Positions 38,166 to 49,435 of a stretch of DNA of 64,000 nt are shown piece by piece. Every line of letters starts with the position of its first letter. Positions within the stretch are counted from its first letter, which is position 1. Source of the stretch: Luscinia megarhynchos (Eukaryota; Chordata; Aves; Passeriformes; Turdidae); the NCBI GenBank assembly GCA_034336665.1, contig JAPFBE010000002.1, positions 82,963,905 through 83,027,904 of the forward strand, given 5' to 3'. The position numbers and the translations under genes were made by a program. The notes under the pieces were generated by a model, which was not told the DNA's origin, did no database searches, and saw only the letters and a list, made by a program, of their open reading frames with translations.

Positions 38166-40421
38166 AACAAACTTCAGGCTTCACAAGAGAAAGATGAATT
38201 TATTTGTAATTAATGGCAAAAGAAGAAAGATAAAGTAGTTGTATGCTTCTAATGGGAATTAGAATATTTCAAACTAAACCTTTTTTGAATTTTTTTTCTG
38301 TCTTCCTTTGCTCCCCTTCTTACCCTGCTTAAAGCATCAGAGCTCTGAGAGCAAGGAATAAGTGAACCCTCATCTACCTTTATAAATGTAGGTTTCATTG
38401 TAACTTTGGAGCAATTTACTAATTGCTCCAAACTGATTGGCATTAAATATGCAATCTGTGCAAAGAGAGAATATGAGACAATATTTTTTACTGATAAATG
38501 CATGAAAAAGGTGGGGGGAAATAAACTTCTGTCTTTCAAGTGGAAATGCAACAATTCTTTGATGAACAATAGTTGCATGACGATTTTTTCAGACAGGAAA
38601 AATATAGAAAAGATAGAAAAGACTTCACTGCTGCAAGTGACTGTACAGTCAAGATCACTTGAATATATTTGTAAGTCTGTTAAAACAAGTATTTGTAGAT
38701 TTTTCAAGTGTTTATAAGACCATGAACTTATGGAGGAAAACACTGGATGTTGCTATTTGAATAGGTACTGCTTAGCATAATAATACTGGTTATTGTGCTT
38801 TTTTAAGGGTTATTATAGAGACAGTTGAGAGAGAAAATGAAGGTTTAAGGGTTTCATTCTTCATTTTATTTAGTTTGTGTATTGTTTTATTTGAACCGAA
38901 TAGAGTTTAATGCTTCTACTGTGAAAAGAACATGCTTCATCCAGCAAGGACCTAGCAATGGCACAGAGAGGCTTGTTGCTTCTGTTTCTGTCCTGAACTC
39001 AAGGCTGATGGGCTGTCTTCAGAACTATTTATCATATGTATTTTAGTCTAGATTCGTTCAAACATGGGTTTACAAAAATGTAGAATAAATTTTAAAGAAA
39101 AATTTTAGTCTGCCTGGTATGAAAAATGTATAGAGGCACTGGTGGGACAGATGATCATGTATTAGATCAGCTTAAGAGGATCTTGAACAATAGCAGTTAA
39201 AAGTGAGCCTTCCTGAATGTTCATAATAATCTGTCATTTTCCCTACCTCAGTCTTCCTATGTCTTTCTATTAATCAGTTCTCTCAGCTACTTTACATTAG
39301 ACTGTCTATACTTGCAATGTAATCAGAATACACATGCTAAGAAACATATACTAAGTTCATATTATATTATATACATATAATACAATACTAAGAAATAGAA
39401 ATTGATGCAGGAAGAATTGTTATTTAGCTAGGTATCCACGGTTTTAATGTCATTTGGTGTGGCAATGTTAGGGGGAAAAATAAGAAAAAAGGTAAAACTA
39501 ACTTAATGCTCATAGCTCTGTGATGCCTCGGTTAGATTTATTTATGCAGGTTATTTCTGCAACTTAGAATGCTTCATGTTCATGCTACTGTAAATACCTC
39601 TGTGCTACACAAAGACTATGCAAGATGGATGTACGTTCAGAATTGTCAAACTCAGTTGGGACTTTGGCACAAGAACTTAAGAAAGACAACCTAAGGTGAA
39701 AAAAAAATCTGCCTTCCCTTAGGTTGCTGCATGTGTTGCTGAGTTAAAGATATGAGCTTATATAGTCTACCAAACTTGTTCATCCTCTACACACTTAGTT
39801 TCCTAAAACTGCTGGTAACAGTTTGTGATCTTCAAAGATCTCTTATTTGGACCAGCTTCCGTGAAGTCGTATCTGCCATAGAGGAACAGAGTTCTGTACA
39901 CTGTGATCATGTGTTCAGTTGTCTTCCACTGTGTTGTTTTTGTTTGGAAGCATGAGATTTAGTTTAAATCTGCTTTATGGTATAAATCAATTAAATAAAT
40001 TAAGCTCATGACTATTAATAATATTTAAATTCTCCTTTTAAAGTGTCTGAATATCTTCTGCAGCTCTAATACAATATTTTCAAGGAACAGCAAAAGTTTC
40101 ATAAGGTTAAAATAGATTCTGGTTGCACTGGCTAGATCATTAAATTGTTTCATAAATGGTTAGAGATAAATAATTGAAAATTAATTCTACTTGAAGAACA
40201 TTGATGGTGGGTAAGTGCATATGGCATCTCGTGGACCTGGAGTGTGAGCTGAACTCTTGCTCTTCACTCATTTTGACTATGAACTTTATGGATCCAGCTA
40301 TAAAAATGCACCAGCCTGTTGAAAGGGGGATTCTGTGTGGCTGAATGTGGTACTGGCTGCAGCATGGCACTAACTTGCTTTGTGCTGGTTACAGAAAATT
40401 CAGTGTAGGCGACATTTTGAT

Positions 40422-40580
40422 ATCTAAGGTAATCAACACAGATTTTAATCTGTCTTTAGAATACTAGACCATCAGAGAAAGTTTATGTTTGTCTTGCAGA
40501 TCTAAGGTAATCAACACAGATTTTAATCTGTCTTTAGAATACTAGACCATCAGAGAAAGTTTATGTTTGTCTTGCAGATC
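40422..40580. repeat. perfect 78-bp tandem duplication
   Basis: Copy 1 is 40423-40500 and copy 2 is 40501-40578. They are identical at every base, with 1-2 extra matching bases at each outer edge. Each unit starts TCTAAGGTAATCAACACAG and ends with TTTATGTTTGTCTTGCAG, a good 3' splice-site sequence that is thus duplicated. Complete identity means it is very recent, possibly polymorphic, or an assembly artefact. Confidence 0.97.
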
Positions 40581-43309
40581 CCTGTGGCTTTGAGGATCTC
40601 TTATCAGAAGTTTTGTGCTAGGTAATACACTTAGAAAATGGAAAGTAGAACAGCGTTTTGTATTTTCAGAATCCATTAATCTGGGAAGTTTATTTTAGCA
40701 TATCAGATCAGAAACATTCCTTATTGCTTTTGAGTATTTTGAGAGTGGAAAATTATGGTGGTGGTCAAAGGAACAGTCTAATTCATGGTAAAATGGGAAA
40801 ACTGTATAATGCTCTTTTTGGTTTATTGGTGGAGGCCACCAGGCTAAAGTACCATCTTGCACTTATTCCTAAGGAGGGTTATACTGCACATTATTATTTA
40901 CCACACTGCTAACATGGACTAGTAACAATCAAAACTATTGTTGAATGTAGAACTGCTGCATTTCCTTTTCTTTTCTTTTTTTTTTTTACAAGAGTCTAAA
41001 ATTATTTAATCAGCAAGGTAATATACAGAAATCAGCACTCTTTATTAGTTCTAAAGAAGGGATTTTCATATAGTCGTCACTTATCATTTGGAGTCACTAA
41101 TATCCTTATCATTTTTTATAATAATATTGCGTTCTAGGTCATATATAGCACTAAGTATCTGGTTTGCATGTATGGTTTAGAAGGACTGTCACATTTGGAA
41201 ATGCTTTTGAAAATAAAACCATTACAGCTTTTAAAGGAACTTACATAAAATTATGTTACATAATTTGTACACTATTGAATAAAAAGTAACTTCTTTTATG
41301 GATCAATATTTGCAGTTTTAGTGTGATATGAAATGATTTTGAATATTTCTCATACAACAAGGTAACAGAAATTTGTCATATGAATTTTATGTGTCTGCTA
41401 CTAGAATAGGAGTAGTACAACGTGTCACTTTCTCACAGTATTTATAAATAGGAGAATAAAACATGCTTATTTTTGGCATAATTTAAATTAATTTATTACT
41501 TAACAATGGCAAACAGTGAGTGCTTGTTAGACATCGTCATTTGGTCACAGATGGGTAAATGTGTCAGTTCTCTGCACAGAAGAGAATTATTATCTAAATT
41601 TCACTGAGAATAATTTTAGGGTACAAATAAATAATCTTTTTTTCCTCTCCCCCAGATCCTCTGTATATTTGTGCAAACATTAAAATTTGTGTAAATAAAT
41701 GAGTGCAAAACACAGGTAGATCACGTTTGTGTTTCACAGTGCCTTCACATGTCATTGGTGTGTGTGCCTGCAAAAAGAGTGGCAGCTGCAAATCAGATGT
41801 GTTCATTTTGCAGAGAGAGCTTGTGCTCCTCTACCTTTTGGAATATTCATTCATACAAAATGCAGGCAGAATAAGAGACTAGTTTATAATTTTTCATCAT
41901 GGTTTCATCATATTTGTCGGCATAAGGTACTTCAGTTTTGCAGTGTATATTTAAAATGCCAGTAAGAGAGTAAAATGAGAGCTGGCATTTTTCACACATA
42001 AACAGAAATTCATCTATCTCGTTGAGAAGGAGGGGTTGTGCTTGAAAGTGCTGGGGCCCGTTGAAATTGGTCTCGATAGTTAGTGAGTAAAAAATTTCAT
42101 TTCCCTTCAGACAGTCTTTCCGAAGGATGAAAAGTCCCTCCTGTGGGAGTGTTTCCATGCATAATTTCATCCACCTGTCCTGTCTGTAACACAGTTAGTT
42201 TGTGAGATCCGTGGGTGATAATATGGCATGGTTTTCATTTTCGTAGCAGTGAGTGATGCCTGGCAAATGAAAAGGCAGTGAAATAGCCTTCAGAAAGAAA
42301 ATAAAACCCCAGTCCTCAAAGCCTCCTTGAGCATGCAGAATGCAAGGCCAGTAAGGGGATGTCACTGCATCAAGTGAGTCTGAGTGTAGGCAGCTTTGGG
42401 GGAGCAGGACCCACCTCAGTTCAGTTGGGTTCAGTATTGCACAGAGCTGGAGAGAGTCTTGCAAATATCCAAAACATCAGGAAGAATATAGGGGATTCAG
42501 GGTGGTGTGAGAAGGTGCTCTGGGCTGAGGTGCAGTGCCTTCTGCCTTCCTTTTTTCCTACATTTAGGAAGATTTCCTGAAGCACCATTGATTTAGAGTC
42601 TGACAGTTAAAGCCTGAAGGACAATTTCATACTTGCTGCTATCCTGCCCTACATTCTTTCTGGATTAGTGCAGTAAAATTATATTCTGCTTTCTGGGTCG
42701 TTTCAGCCTTTGAATATCAGTAACAAATATTAAGGTCTATTTTAGAGTGGTCTCACTTGGGAAATAAGGGTGCACATACACCTTTTCTGTAGAGATTTGA
42801 GGGTAACAGTCCTATCTTGATCTCGTACTAGTTTAGAGTATTGTAATGGTGGGAATTTTTTCTTCATTCTAGAGCTGCAGTAAATTAAAAAGCATAGTAC
42901 ATGTTTTCATCCTCACACCTACTACATACATTGGTACTGGAATTAGGCAGCCTGCATGTCTTTATTCCTTGTGTAAGAAAAGGTTATATAAAATCTCTCT
43001 AAGGAGAGAATAAATTTTTTTCTTTTTAATACTGCTGTTTTTGTATCCAGACTATCTTATTTTTGTCCAAAAAAATTTATTTTTCTGGTATTCACAAGGA
43101 GATCTGAAATGTGGAAATCATAAAGCAGGCACTAATTCTTTTTATTTTTTCTTAAAGTTTACTTGTTACTTAGCTTCTTTTGAAGTATTGTACATGTACA
43201 GCTATAAGTACACGATGGCTTGCATCCACCTGCTTTCTTCTTAATAAATAACTGTGCTTGATTACAGCTGGGTTGTGTTACTTTGTTTTGTTGAAGGGCT
43301 GCGAGTAGT

Positions 43310-43596
43310 CATTGCATTTGTAGGGCAGCACAGCACAGCAGCACTAAGGACACCTGCAGCACAGCATCATCGAGCAGGGTGTTCTCGTCTCAGGTACCGA
43401 GTGCAGTGAGCTGGAATTGTGCGGACAAGGGGAGGCTGCCAGCACTGCCTTCCCTCTGCGGGCCTGTGCAGCCATCCTTGGGGCCGGGCCGGAGCCACCC
43501 CTATGGGCTCTGTGCTCCGGGGGAGCTGCTGTCGGCAGAGGCCCTGCAGGTGCTGCTGTCCTGGGGCAGCACAGCCACGGGAGCCCGGGGAGCCTA
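43310..43596. other. GC-rich left flank of minisatellite
   Basis: Composition changes abruptly near 43310 from AT-rich intron to GC- and CpG-rich sequence. It includes short GCAGCACAGCACAGCAGCA direct repeats at about 43325. Frames stay open because of composition, and no protein is recognised. Together with the right flank it forms an island unlike the surrounding intron. Confidence 0.6.
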
Positions 43597-45085
43597 GGGG
43601 AGCCAGGGGAGCCTGGGGAGCCCGGCACCCTTGGGAACAGGGAGCCAGGGGAACCTGGGGAGCCCGGCACCCTTGGGAACAGGGAGCCAGGGGAACCTGG
43701 GGAGCCTGGCACCCTTGGGAACAGGGAGCCAGGGGAGCCTGGGGAGCCCGGCACCCTTGGGAACAGGGAGCCTGGGGAGCCCGGCACCCTTGGGAACGGG
43801 GAGCCCAGGGAGCCTGGGGAGCCCAGCACCCTTGGGAACAGGGAGCCAGGGGAGCCCGGGGAGCCCGGCACCCTTGGGAACAGGGAGCCCGGGGAGCCCA
43901 GCACCCTTGGGAACAGGGAGCCTGGGGAGCCTGGGGAGCCCGGCACCCTTGGGAACAGGGAGCCAGGGGAGCCCAGCACCCTTGGGAACAGGGAGCCAGG
44001 GGAGCAGGGGAGCCCAGCACCCTTGGGAACAGGGAGCCTGGGGAGCCAGGGGAGCCCAGCACCCTTGGGAACAGGGAGCCTGGGGAGCCAGGGGAGCCCA
44101 GCACCCTTGGGAACAGGGAGCCAGGGGAGCCAGGGGAGCCCGGCACCCTTGGGAACAGGGAGCCTGGGGAGCCTGGGGAGCCCGGCACCCTTGGGAACAG
44201 GGAGCCCGGGGAGCCCAGCACCCTTGGGAACAGGGAGCCAGGGGAGCAGGGGAGCCCAGCACCCTTGGGAACAGGGAGCCTGGGGAGCCAGGGGAGCCCA
44301 GCACCCTTGGGAACAGGGAGCCAGGGGAGCTAGGGAGCCCGGCACCCTTGGGAACAGGGAGCCTGGGGAGCCTGGGGAGCCCGGCACCCTTGGGAACAGG
44401 GAGCCCGGGAGCCCAGCACCCTTGGGAACAGGGAGCCAGGGGAGCAGGGGAGCCCAGCACCCTTGGGAACAGGGAGCCTGGGGAGCCAGGGAGCCCAGCA
44501 CCCTTGGGAACAGGGAGCCAGGGGAGCCAGGGAGCCCGGCACCCTTGGGAACAGGGAGCCAGGGGAGCCCAGGGAGCCCAGCACCCTTGGGAACAGGGAG
44601 CCAGGAGAGCAGGGGAGCCTGGCACCCTTGGGAACGGGGAACCCGGGGAGCCCAGGGAGCCCAGCACCCTTGGGAACAGGGAGCCAGGGGAGCCTGGGGA
44701 GCCCGGCACCCTTGGGAACAGGGAGCCCGGGGAGCCCAGGGAGCCCGGGGAGCCCGGCACCCTTAGGAACAGGGAACCCGGGGAGCCCGGCACCCTTGGG
44801 AACGGGGAGCCCAGGGAGCCCAGCACCCTTGGGAACAGGGAGCCCGGGGAGCCTGGAGAGCCCAGCACCCTTAGGAACAGGGAGCCCGGGGAGCCCGGGG
44901 AGCCCGGCACCCTTGGGAACAGGGAACCTGGGGAGCCCGGCACCCTTGGGAACAGGGAGCCCGGGGAGCCTGGCACCCTTGGGAACAGGGAGCCAGGGGA
45001 GCCCGGCACCCTTGGGAACAGGGAGCCCGGGGAGCCCGGCACCCTTGGGAACAGGGAGCCCGGGGAGCCTGGCACCCTTGGGAAC
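43597..45085. repeat. GC-rich G-quadruplex minisatellite, about 38 units
   Basis: Tandem array with a fixed core, CACCCTTGGGAACAGGGAG, that I counted 38 times from 43626 to 45073. The core is followed by one to three 9-bp modules of the form GGGGAGCCN. Core-to-core distances are therefore mostly 42 or 33 bp, once 51 bp, with some 41 and 32 from single-base deletions. The left half is mainly 42-bp units and the last five intervals are all 33 bp. Each unit has G-runs (GGGAACAGGG, AGGGGAGCC, TGGGGAGCC) that fit the G3+N1-7 quadruplex pattern on the + strand. No stop codons occur in several frames, giving phantom collagen-like Gly-Glu-Pro proteins on + and Pro/Leu-rich ones on -. Indels that are not multiples of three, with several frames staying open at once, argue against coding. 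Confidence 0.97.
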
Positions 45086-45400
45086 GCTGCTCTGGTTTGG
45101 CCCCTGCGGCACAGGGGCCGCGGAGGAGAAGCAGAAGTGGATGATGGCGCTGCAGGAGAGACACTCTTCCTAAGGAAGGAAGGCAGGAAGGCAGGCCTGC
45201 AATTTGTAGGAGCTGATAAGAGGAGGGAGGCTGGTTTGCCACCGCAGGAGCGCCAGTTTAGCCATGAGCTGTGCAGAGCTCTGAGCTCAGCCGCCACGTC
45301 CAGCAGGGAAACATCTCACTGCGTGCCGCACAAAATCCCGTCGGATAACGCAAGAGGCCTTTTTAGGTGCTGCTGGAGCACCAGTCTGACCAGTAACACA
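45086..45400. other. GC-rich right flank of minisatellite
   Basis: CpG-containing sequence with small GGAAGGCA repeats at 45173-45200. It fades into ordinary intron by about 45550. It holds the exon-like fragment at 45115-45173. Confidence 0.6.
45115..45173 (+). pseudogene. possible exon fragment resembling a PH-domain C-terminal helix
   Basis: After an acceptor-like sequence (GGTTTGGCCCCTGCGGCACAG) the + strand reads AAEEKQKWMMALQERHSS and then TAA. The pattern EEK..WM.AL is the conserved C-terminal helix of many PH domains (for example in the SOS and Dbl-type exchange factors), with its invariant Trp. Only 18 residues match, and nothing recognisable precedes or follows. It may be a stray exon piece carried with the GC-rich block, or coincidence. 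Not enough to name a gene. Confidence 0.2.
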
Positions 45401-45854
45401 CAGTTCACTGAATCCCTAATTCCAGTTGGGAAGTTATCTGCTGTCTCTAGCAGTGAAATCCTGACTGATAAGCGAAGAGGCTCATCTGCTGGTAGCAGAG
45501 CCTCCAGTTTATCAGTGTCTGACCAGCTCATAAATCAGACTGGTGTCTGTTTTTATTTTGTTTTATCAAAATTTATTTCTATCATTGTAACAGTTAATAC
45601 TTTAATAAGAGAACTTAGCTGGGAACATTAGGAAGTTAGTTAGAGACATTTTGCAGGCGCTTTTTCCCTTGTCAGTGACAAGGTAAGGTAATCCTATACA
45701 CAGGCTGCTATTGTGAGATGAGAAACTGGCCTCCTTCACTGCCAGAGACCAGATGCACCTCTCTCTATCCTAATCTGTAAACGACTTAAAGGAGCCTTAT
45801 CTCGGGGCTCTTCTGCTTCATTTCATGCTTGATTTACTTTAATTTGTCTGATAG
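45214..45854. promoter_or_regulatory. GATA-motif-rich candidate regulatory block
   Basis: WGATAR matches occur at 45214-45219, 45434-45439, 45466-45471, 45509-45514, 45797-45802 and 45849-45854. Three of the six lie within 81 bp. An 11-bp inverted repeat (CACCAGTCTGA 45379-45389 and TCAGACTGGTG 45535-45545) brackets the central three. CpGs are retained (GCGTGCCGCAC, CCGTCGG, AAGCGAAG). It sits directly downstream of the minisatellite. Enhancer function is inferred. Confidence 0.35.
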
Positions 45855-46122
45855 GGCACAAGGATTTGGAGACGGCCCATCTTTCTGCAGAAAATGTTCA
45901 GATTTTTTTTTCCTTGGCATTGTTGTGTTGGGGGTTTTGACTTTTTTTTATGTGGAGGAAATCTTGCTCCAGTGCAGCAAGCTGCTTGAGTGTGTTTAGA
46001 TTTAAGCTACCCCAGCAGAAAAGAGTTTGTGAAGTGGTATGATTGTGTGATGGGCCACATTTACATTGAAATCACATTATACGATATATCTGGACTCCTG
46101 AAGGGAGCAGTGCAGTGGAGCG

Positions 46123-46221
46123 CTTGTGCCCACAAGATACTTTGAAAGGGCTATATATAGTGGCAACAATTGATACGAGATTTTACAGGAGACTTTATAA
46201 ATATGTAAATGGGTGTTATCT
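46123..46221. promoter_or_regulatory. MEF2-type and GATA motifs
   Basis: CTATATATAG at 46151-46160 is a perfect palindromic match to the MEF2 consensus YTA(A/T)4TAR. It could also be read as a TATA element. A GATA motif (TTATCT, 46216-46221) and a CTTGTG-CC-CACAAG palindrome (46123-46136) lie nearby. MEF2 with GATA sites is a common cardiac enhancer pairing, and ZFPM2 is a cardiac gene. Motif evidence only. Confidence 0.25.
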
Positions 46222-46710
46222 GATTGGGTTCTTTGGCTACACATCTGTACCTCAAAGGAAGTGGAGCTGTGAGAACTACCAGGAAAACAGTAGTTTGCAT
46301 TCTAAGTAAGGCTGAGAAATAGAAATGTCTCACAGGTTGACAGCGGGTCAGGGTGGAGGTGCTTTGCATACTTCGGAGGTAAGCCTCTTTGATGTGAAAG
46401 CGATCTCTTACTTCCACCAGAAAGGTAGAATTACCATGAACAATTTTCATTTGTTTTATAACATGGCTTAGATCAGGAGCCATTGACCTTTAGCATTCCT
46501 TGTTATTTCTTTAAATTGCTTATGTGATATGGCACTAGGGGGAATTGCCTTTACGTTTTTTGCATTTTAAAAAATGTACTTTCAGTGACCCATGGGAGAG
46601 AAAATAAAGTCTTTGGTACATTGATCCCTTGATTAGTTATTTCCTAAATGAAAATGGAAATACTGTTAAAGCAGTAATAATGCTATGTCTTAATAGTTGA
46701 GAAGTCAATA

Positions 46711-46753
46711 AATGGCTCCCATGTGCTTCATTAAAGTTCTTAATGAAGCCATT
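46711..46753. other. hairpin with 10-bp perfect stem
   Basis: GCTTCATTAA (46725-46734) pairs with TTAATGAAGC (46740-46749) across a 5-nt loop. AATGGC (46711-46716) and GCCATT (46748-46753) offer an alternative outer pairing. It is not a terminator in this setting; it could be a small structured RNA or chance. Confidence 0.4.
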
Positions 46754-49289
46754 TTTGATAGCTGAACTTTACATTATCTCTGCTTTAGTCAGATACTTTT
46801 TAGGGAGAAAGAGGCAGTAATTTGATGGAAAATGGTTTCCTATTCACTCTAGTAACTATATTGCTAAAATCCTGAATATCATAATACCAGTTTTATAGAG
46901 CCATGCAAAACTCATCAATTGTAAATATGGTTATTTATAGCTTAGAGAATTTTTTTTATTATGGAAGTTCTTGTATTTTCTTTCAATTTATTTTATGTAT
47001 TTATGTCATGTCATAGTCACACATTAGTAAAATGCAGCATTTTTTCATCAGTGTTCCAGTATTGTTATTTGAGGGATATACTAAGTATTTCTGTGTAGCC
47101 TCACTGCAGTGGCAGCCTCTTCTTTCCTTTACACCCTTGTTGTAGCAATTCTCAGCCATTTAATTCCTCCCTCCTCCTCGCACTGAATTACCGGTCCTGA
47201 CAGAGCCCTTCATATTTTGACAGGAAGGATTTAGTCTCTGGGATGAGCACACCATTCAGCAATGAGCTGAAAAAAGGTGTGAAAGGCCTGTGGGCTCCTC
47301 TTTTGCCTTTCATGAGCTCTTCTGCATCCAGCAGAGTGGATTCCATGTATGATCCCTTACACAATGAATATGAGAAAGGAAATCTGAGTTAGATCTTGGA
47401 TATCTTCCTAATGGGGTCTTCACCGTGGTGGAAGTTATTTCTGTGGATTACTTGGACAATGTTTATTGTTATTGTAACTAAGTATAAGTAAGTAAGAAAT
47501 ATACAAGTAAGAAATCATAAACAACTTTACAGCTATGTATCTTTATTATACAAAGCAAACAAAATTGTTTTCTCCATTTTTAAAATTGTTCACATGGAAA
47601 ACCAGGTGGATTTTCAGACATAAAGACCATAATATAAAAAATGGGAATACTAAGTTATTTCTTCTGTAATACTGGACAGCTCTCTGAAGCCTAAAATTTG
47701 GCCTTGATTTTCCAGTTCCATATTCTGGCTTTATACGACCTGATTTTCACTGGTAAAGGACTTCACTGGTGGATTAGAAATACATTGGAAGTGAAGTTCT
47801 AAAGTCAAGCCCAACCCAAGCTTCACAAAACTGACTTTCAGTTAGGTTTGATATATTGTTTATATTAACCATGAAAGAAGGCTAATATTACCTTCATATG
47901 TTAATAAGATCTGATGCTTAATTCAGTTTTATATTTCCAACATTTTGAAGTCTTCTGGTACAAAACATGGTTAATAGATACATTATTATTAGAGCAGTAA
48001 ATACAGGGTGTGATCCAGCATGTGTGCATTCCAGTTGACACTTAGATAAGTATCAAAATGTCCTAATGAAGACAGTGTATTGATACACACATGTAAAGTT
48101 CTATTTTAACAATTTAATTTTAGTAGGTACATGCTTTTCCTTAACATTTATTTCAGCTCAACATGTTTACAGTACTATAAAAGAGAATTCCTTCTATTTC
48201 AATTTATATAGACACTTTTATTTTTAACTATTTTTGATCCACATAATAATAATTGAGAAATAAATGAATAGAAATAATAAAGGAGAATTAAGAAAAGGGT
48301 AAAAAAGAAGCTCTAAGAAAATATGAATTTCATCTAGAAGAAATTAACAATTAAAAAATCAATTCCACAGAGAACAGGCTTTTTTTTCTCCTTTTTTTCT
48401 TTTTATCTTTTTCACAAAGTACACTGTGTTGGAAATTGAAAATAATGTCTTATAAATCAAAATAGTCATTAAACTGGTTTTGATTCTTTTATCAATAATT
48501 CTTTTTTCAATAATTCTGTATGATGCTTCCAATATAATCTCGAGGTCTGAACAGAGTGTGAAAGAGAAGAACCTGAATATGCATAGTGCATTCTGAGGTA
48601 GGTAGTCCATATAGGGCTGTTGTATAAAACCATCCTTCCTCCATTTAGGAGAAGGAATTACTGACACCATTTTAGAGAGGAGAAGATGGATGACTCCCAA
48701 AGGTAAATGACCTATTGATGCTCATTGTGTTGGTGGTTGCACTACAGAAAAGGGGATACTGTTTCTCTGAGGGTTTTTGAGGATATTCTTAATGAACAAT
48801 TTAAAAAGCTGGTTTTACAGTGCTACATTGAATGTACTTGTTTCTTCTGAGTAACAGTTCAGACTCGAATGCATTCTTAGTTAATGTCAGTGGGAAGACC
48901 TCTGATCAGTTGGCTCAGTTCAGTAGATTTTATTAATAGGTGAGTATTTATAGTAAGTATGCTGAAAATATCGGCAAGAAGGAACGATAGACCTGGCTAA
49001 CATGAATGCTCTTTAAAAATACAGAAATGGTGAATTAAAATTTTCATCAGATGAAACTAACTTCCCATATAAAATATTTTCCAAGGCTTTTTCCTTGAAT
49101 CTCTGTCGCTACTGATATTTATGGTTTCACTAAAATGTTCAGGTAGAGAAATACCTGCCCTCATAAATCATTTGCAGATAATACTGGTTCAGACGCTCTC
49201 TGTCCAAATTGATAATGGATATCTGATTCAAAAGAAATGTCTTGTTTCTCAAAAGTTCTGTGGAGGATGCTGGAAGATGGTAAAGCAAA

Positions 49290-49435
49290 AAAACAAGAAA
49301 AAAATAATTAAAAACCCAAAAACCCAGACAGCAAAAAAAAAAAAAAAAACCAAAAAAAACCACCCCAACCAACCAACCAACCAATCAACCAAAAAAACCC
49401 CCAAACAAACAAACAAAAAAAAGAAACGAAAATGC
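49290..49435. repeat. A/C-rich low-complexity tract with (AACC)n
   Basis: A long A-rich stretch with an 18-base A run, several CCAA units in tandem (49366-49392) and AAAC repeats. The Lys- and Phe-rich open frames on the two strands come from this composition. Confidence 0.92.

Larger units (their letters stand above)
33936..40421. other. intron 3, no gene seen
   Basis: AT-rich sequence with an A-rich tract at 34836-34870. A 164-codon minus-strand open frame (38249-38743) overlaps a 103-codon plus-strand one (38406-38717). Neither resembles a known protein, and both look like AT-rich intron that lacks stops by chance. No LINE was recognised. Confidence 0.55.

Noticed and set aside
43417..45631. 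Very long open frames on both strands (up to 666 codons on +, 567 on -) with Gly-Glu-Pro collagen-like or Pro/Leu-rich repeats
   Set aside because: They follow from a stop-free GC-rich tandem repeat. Several frames are open on both strands at once, single-base indels shift the repeat between frames, and no start, splice or domain context supports a protein.
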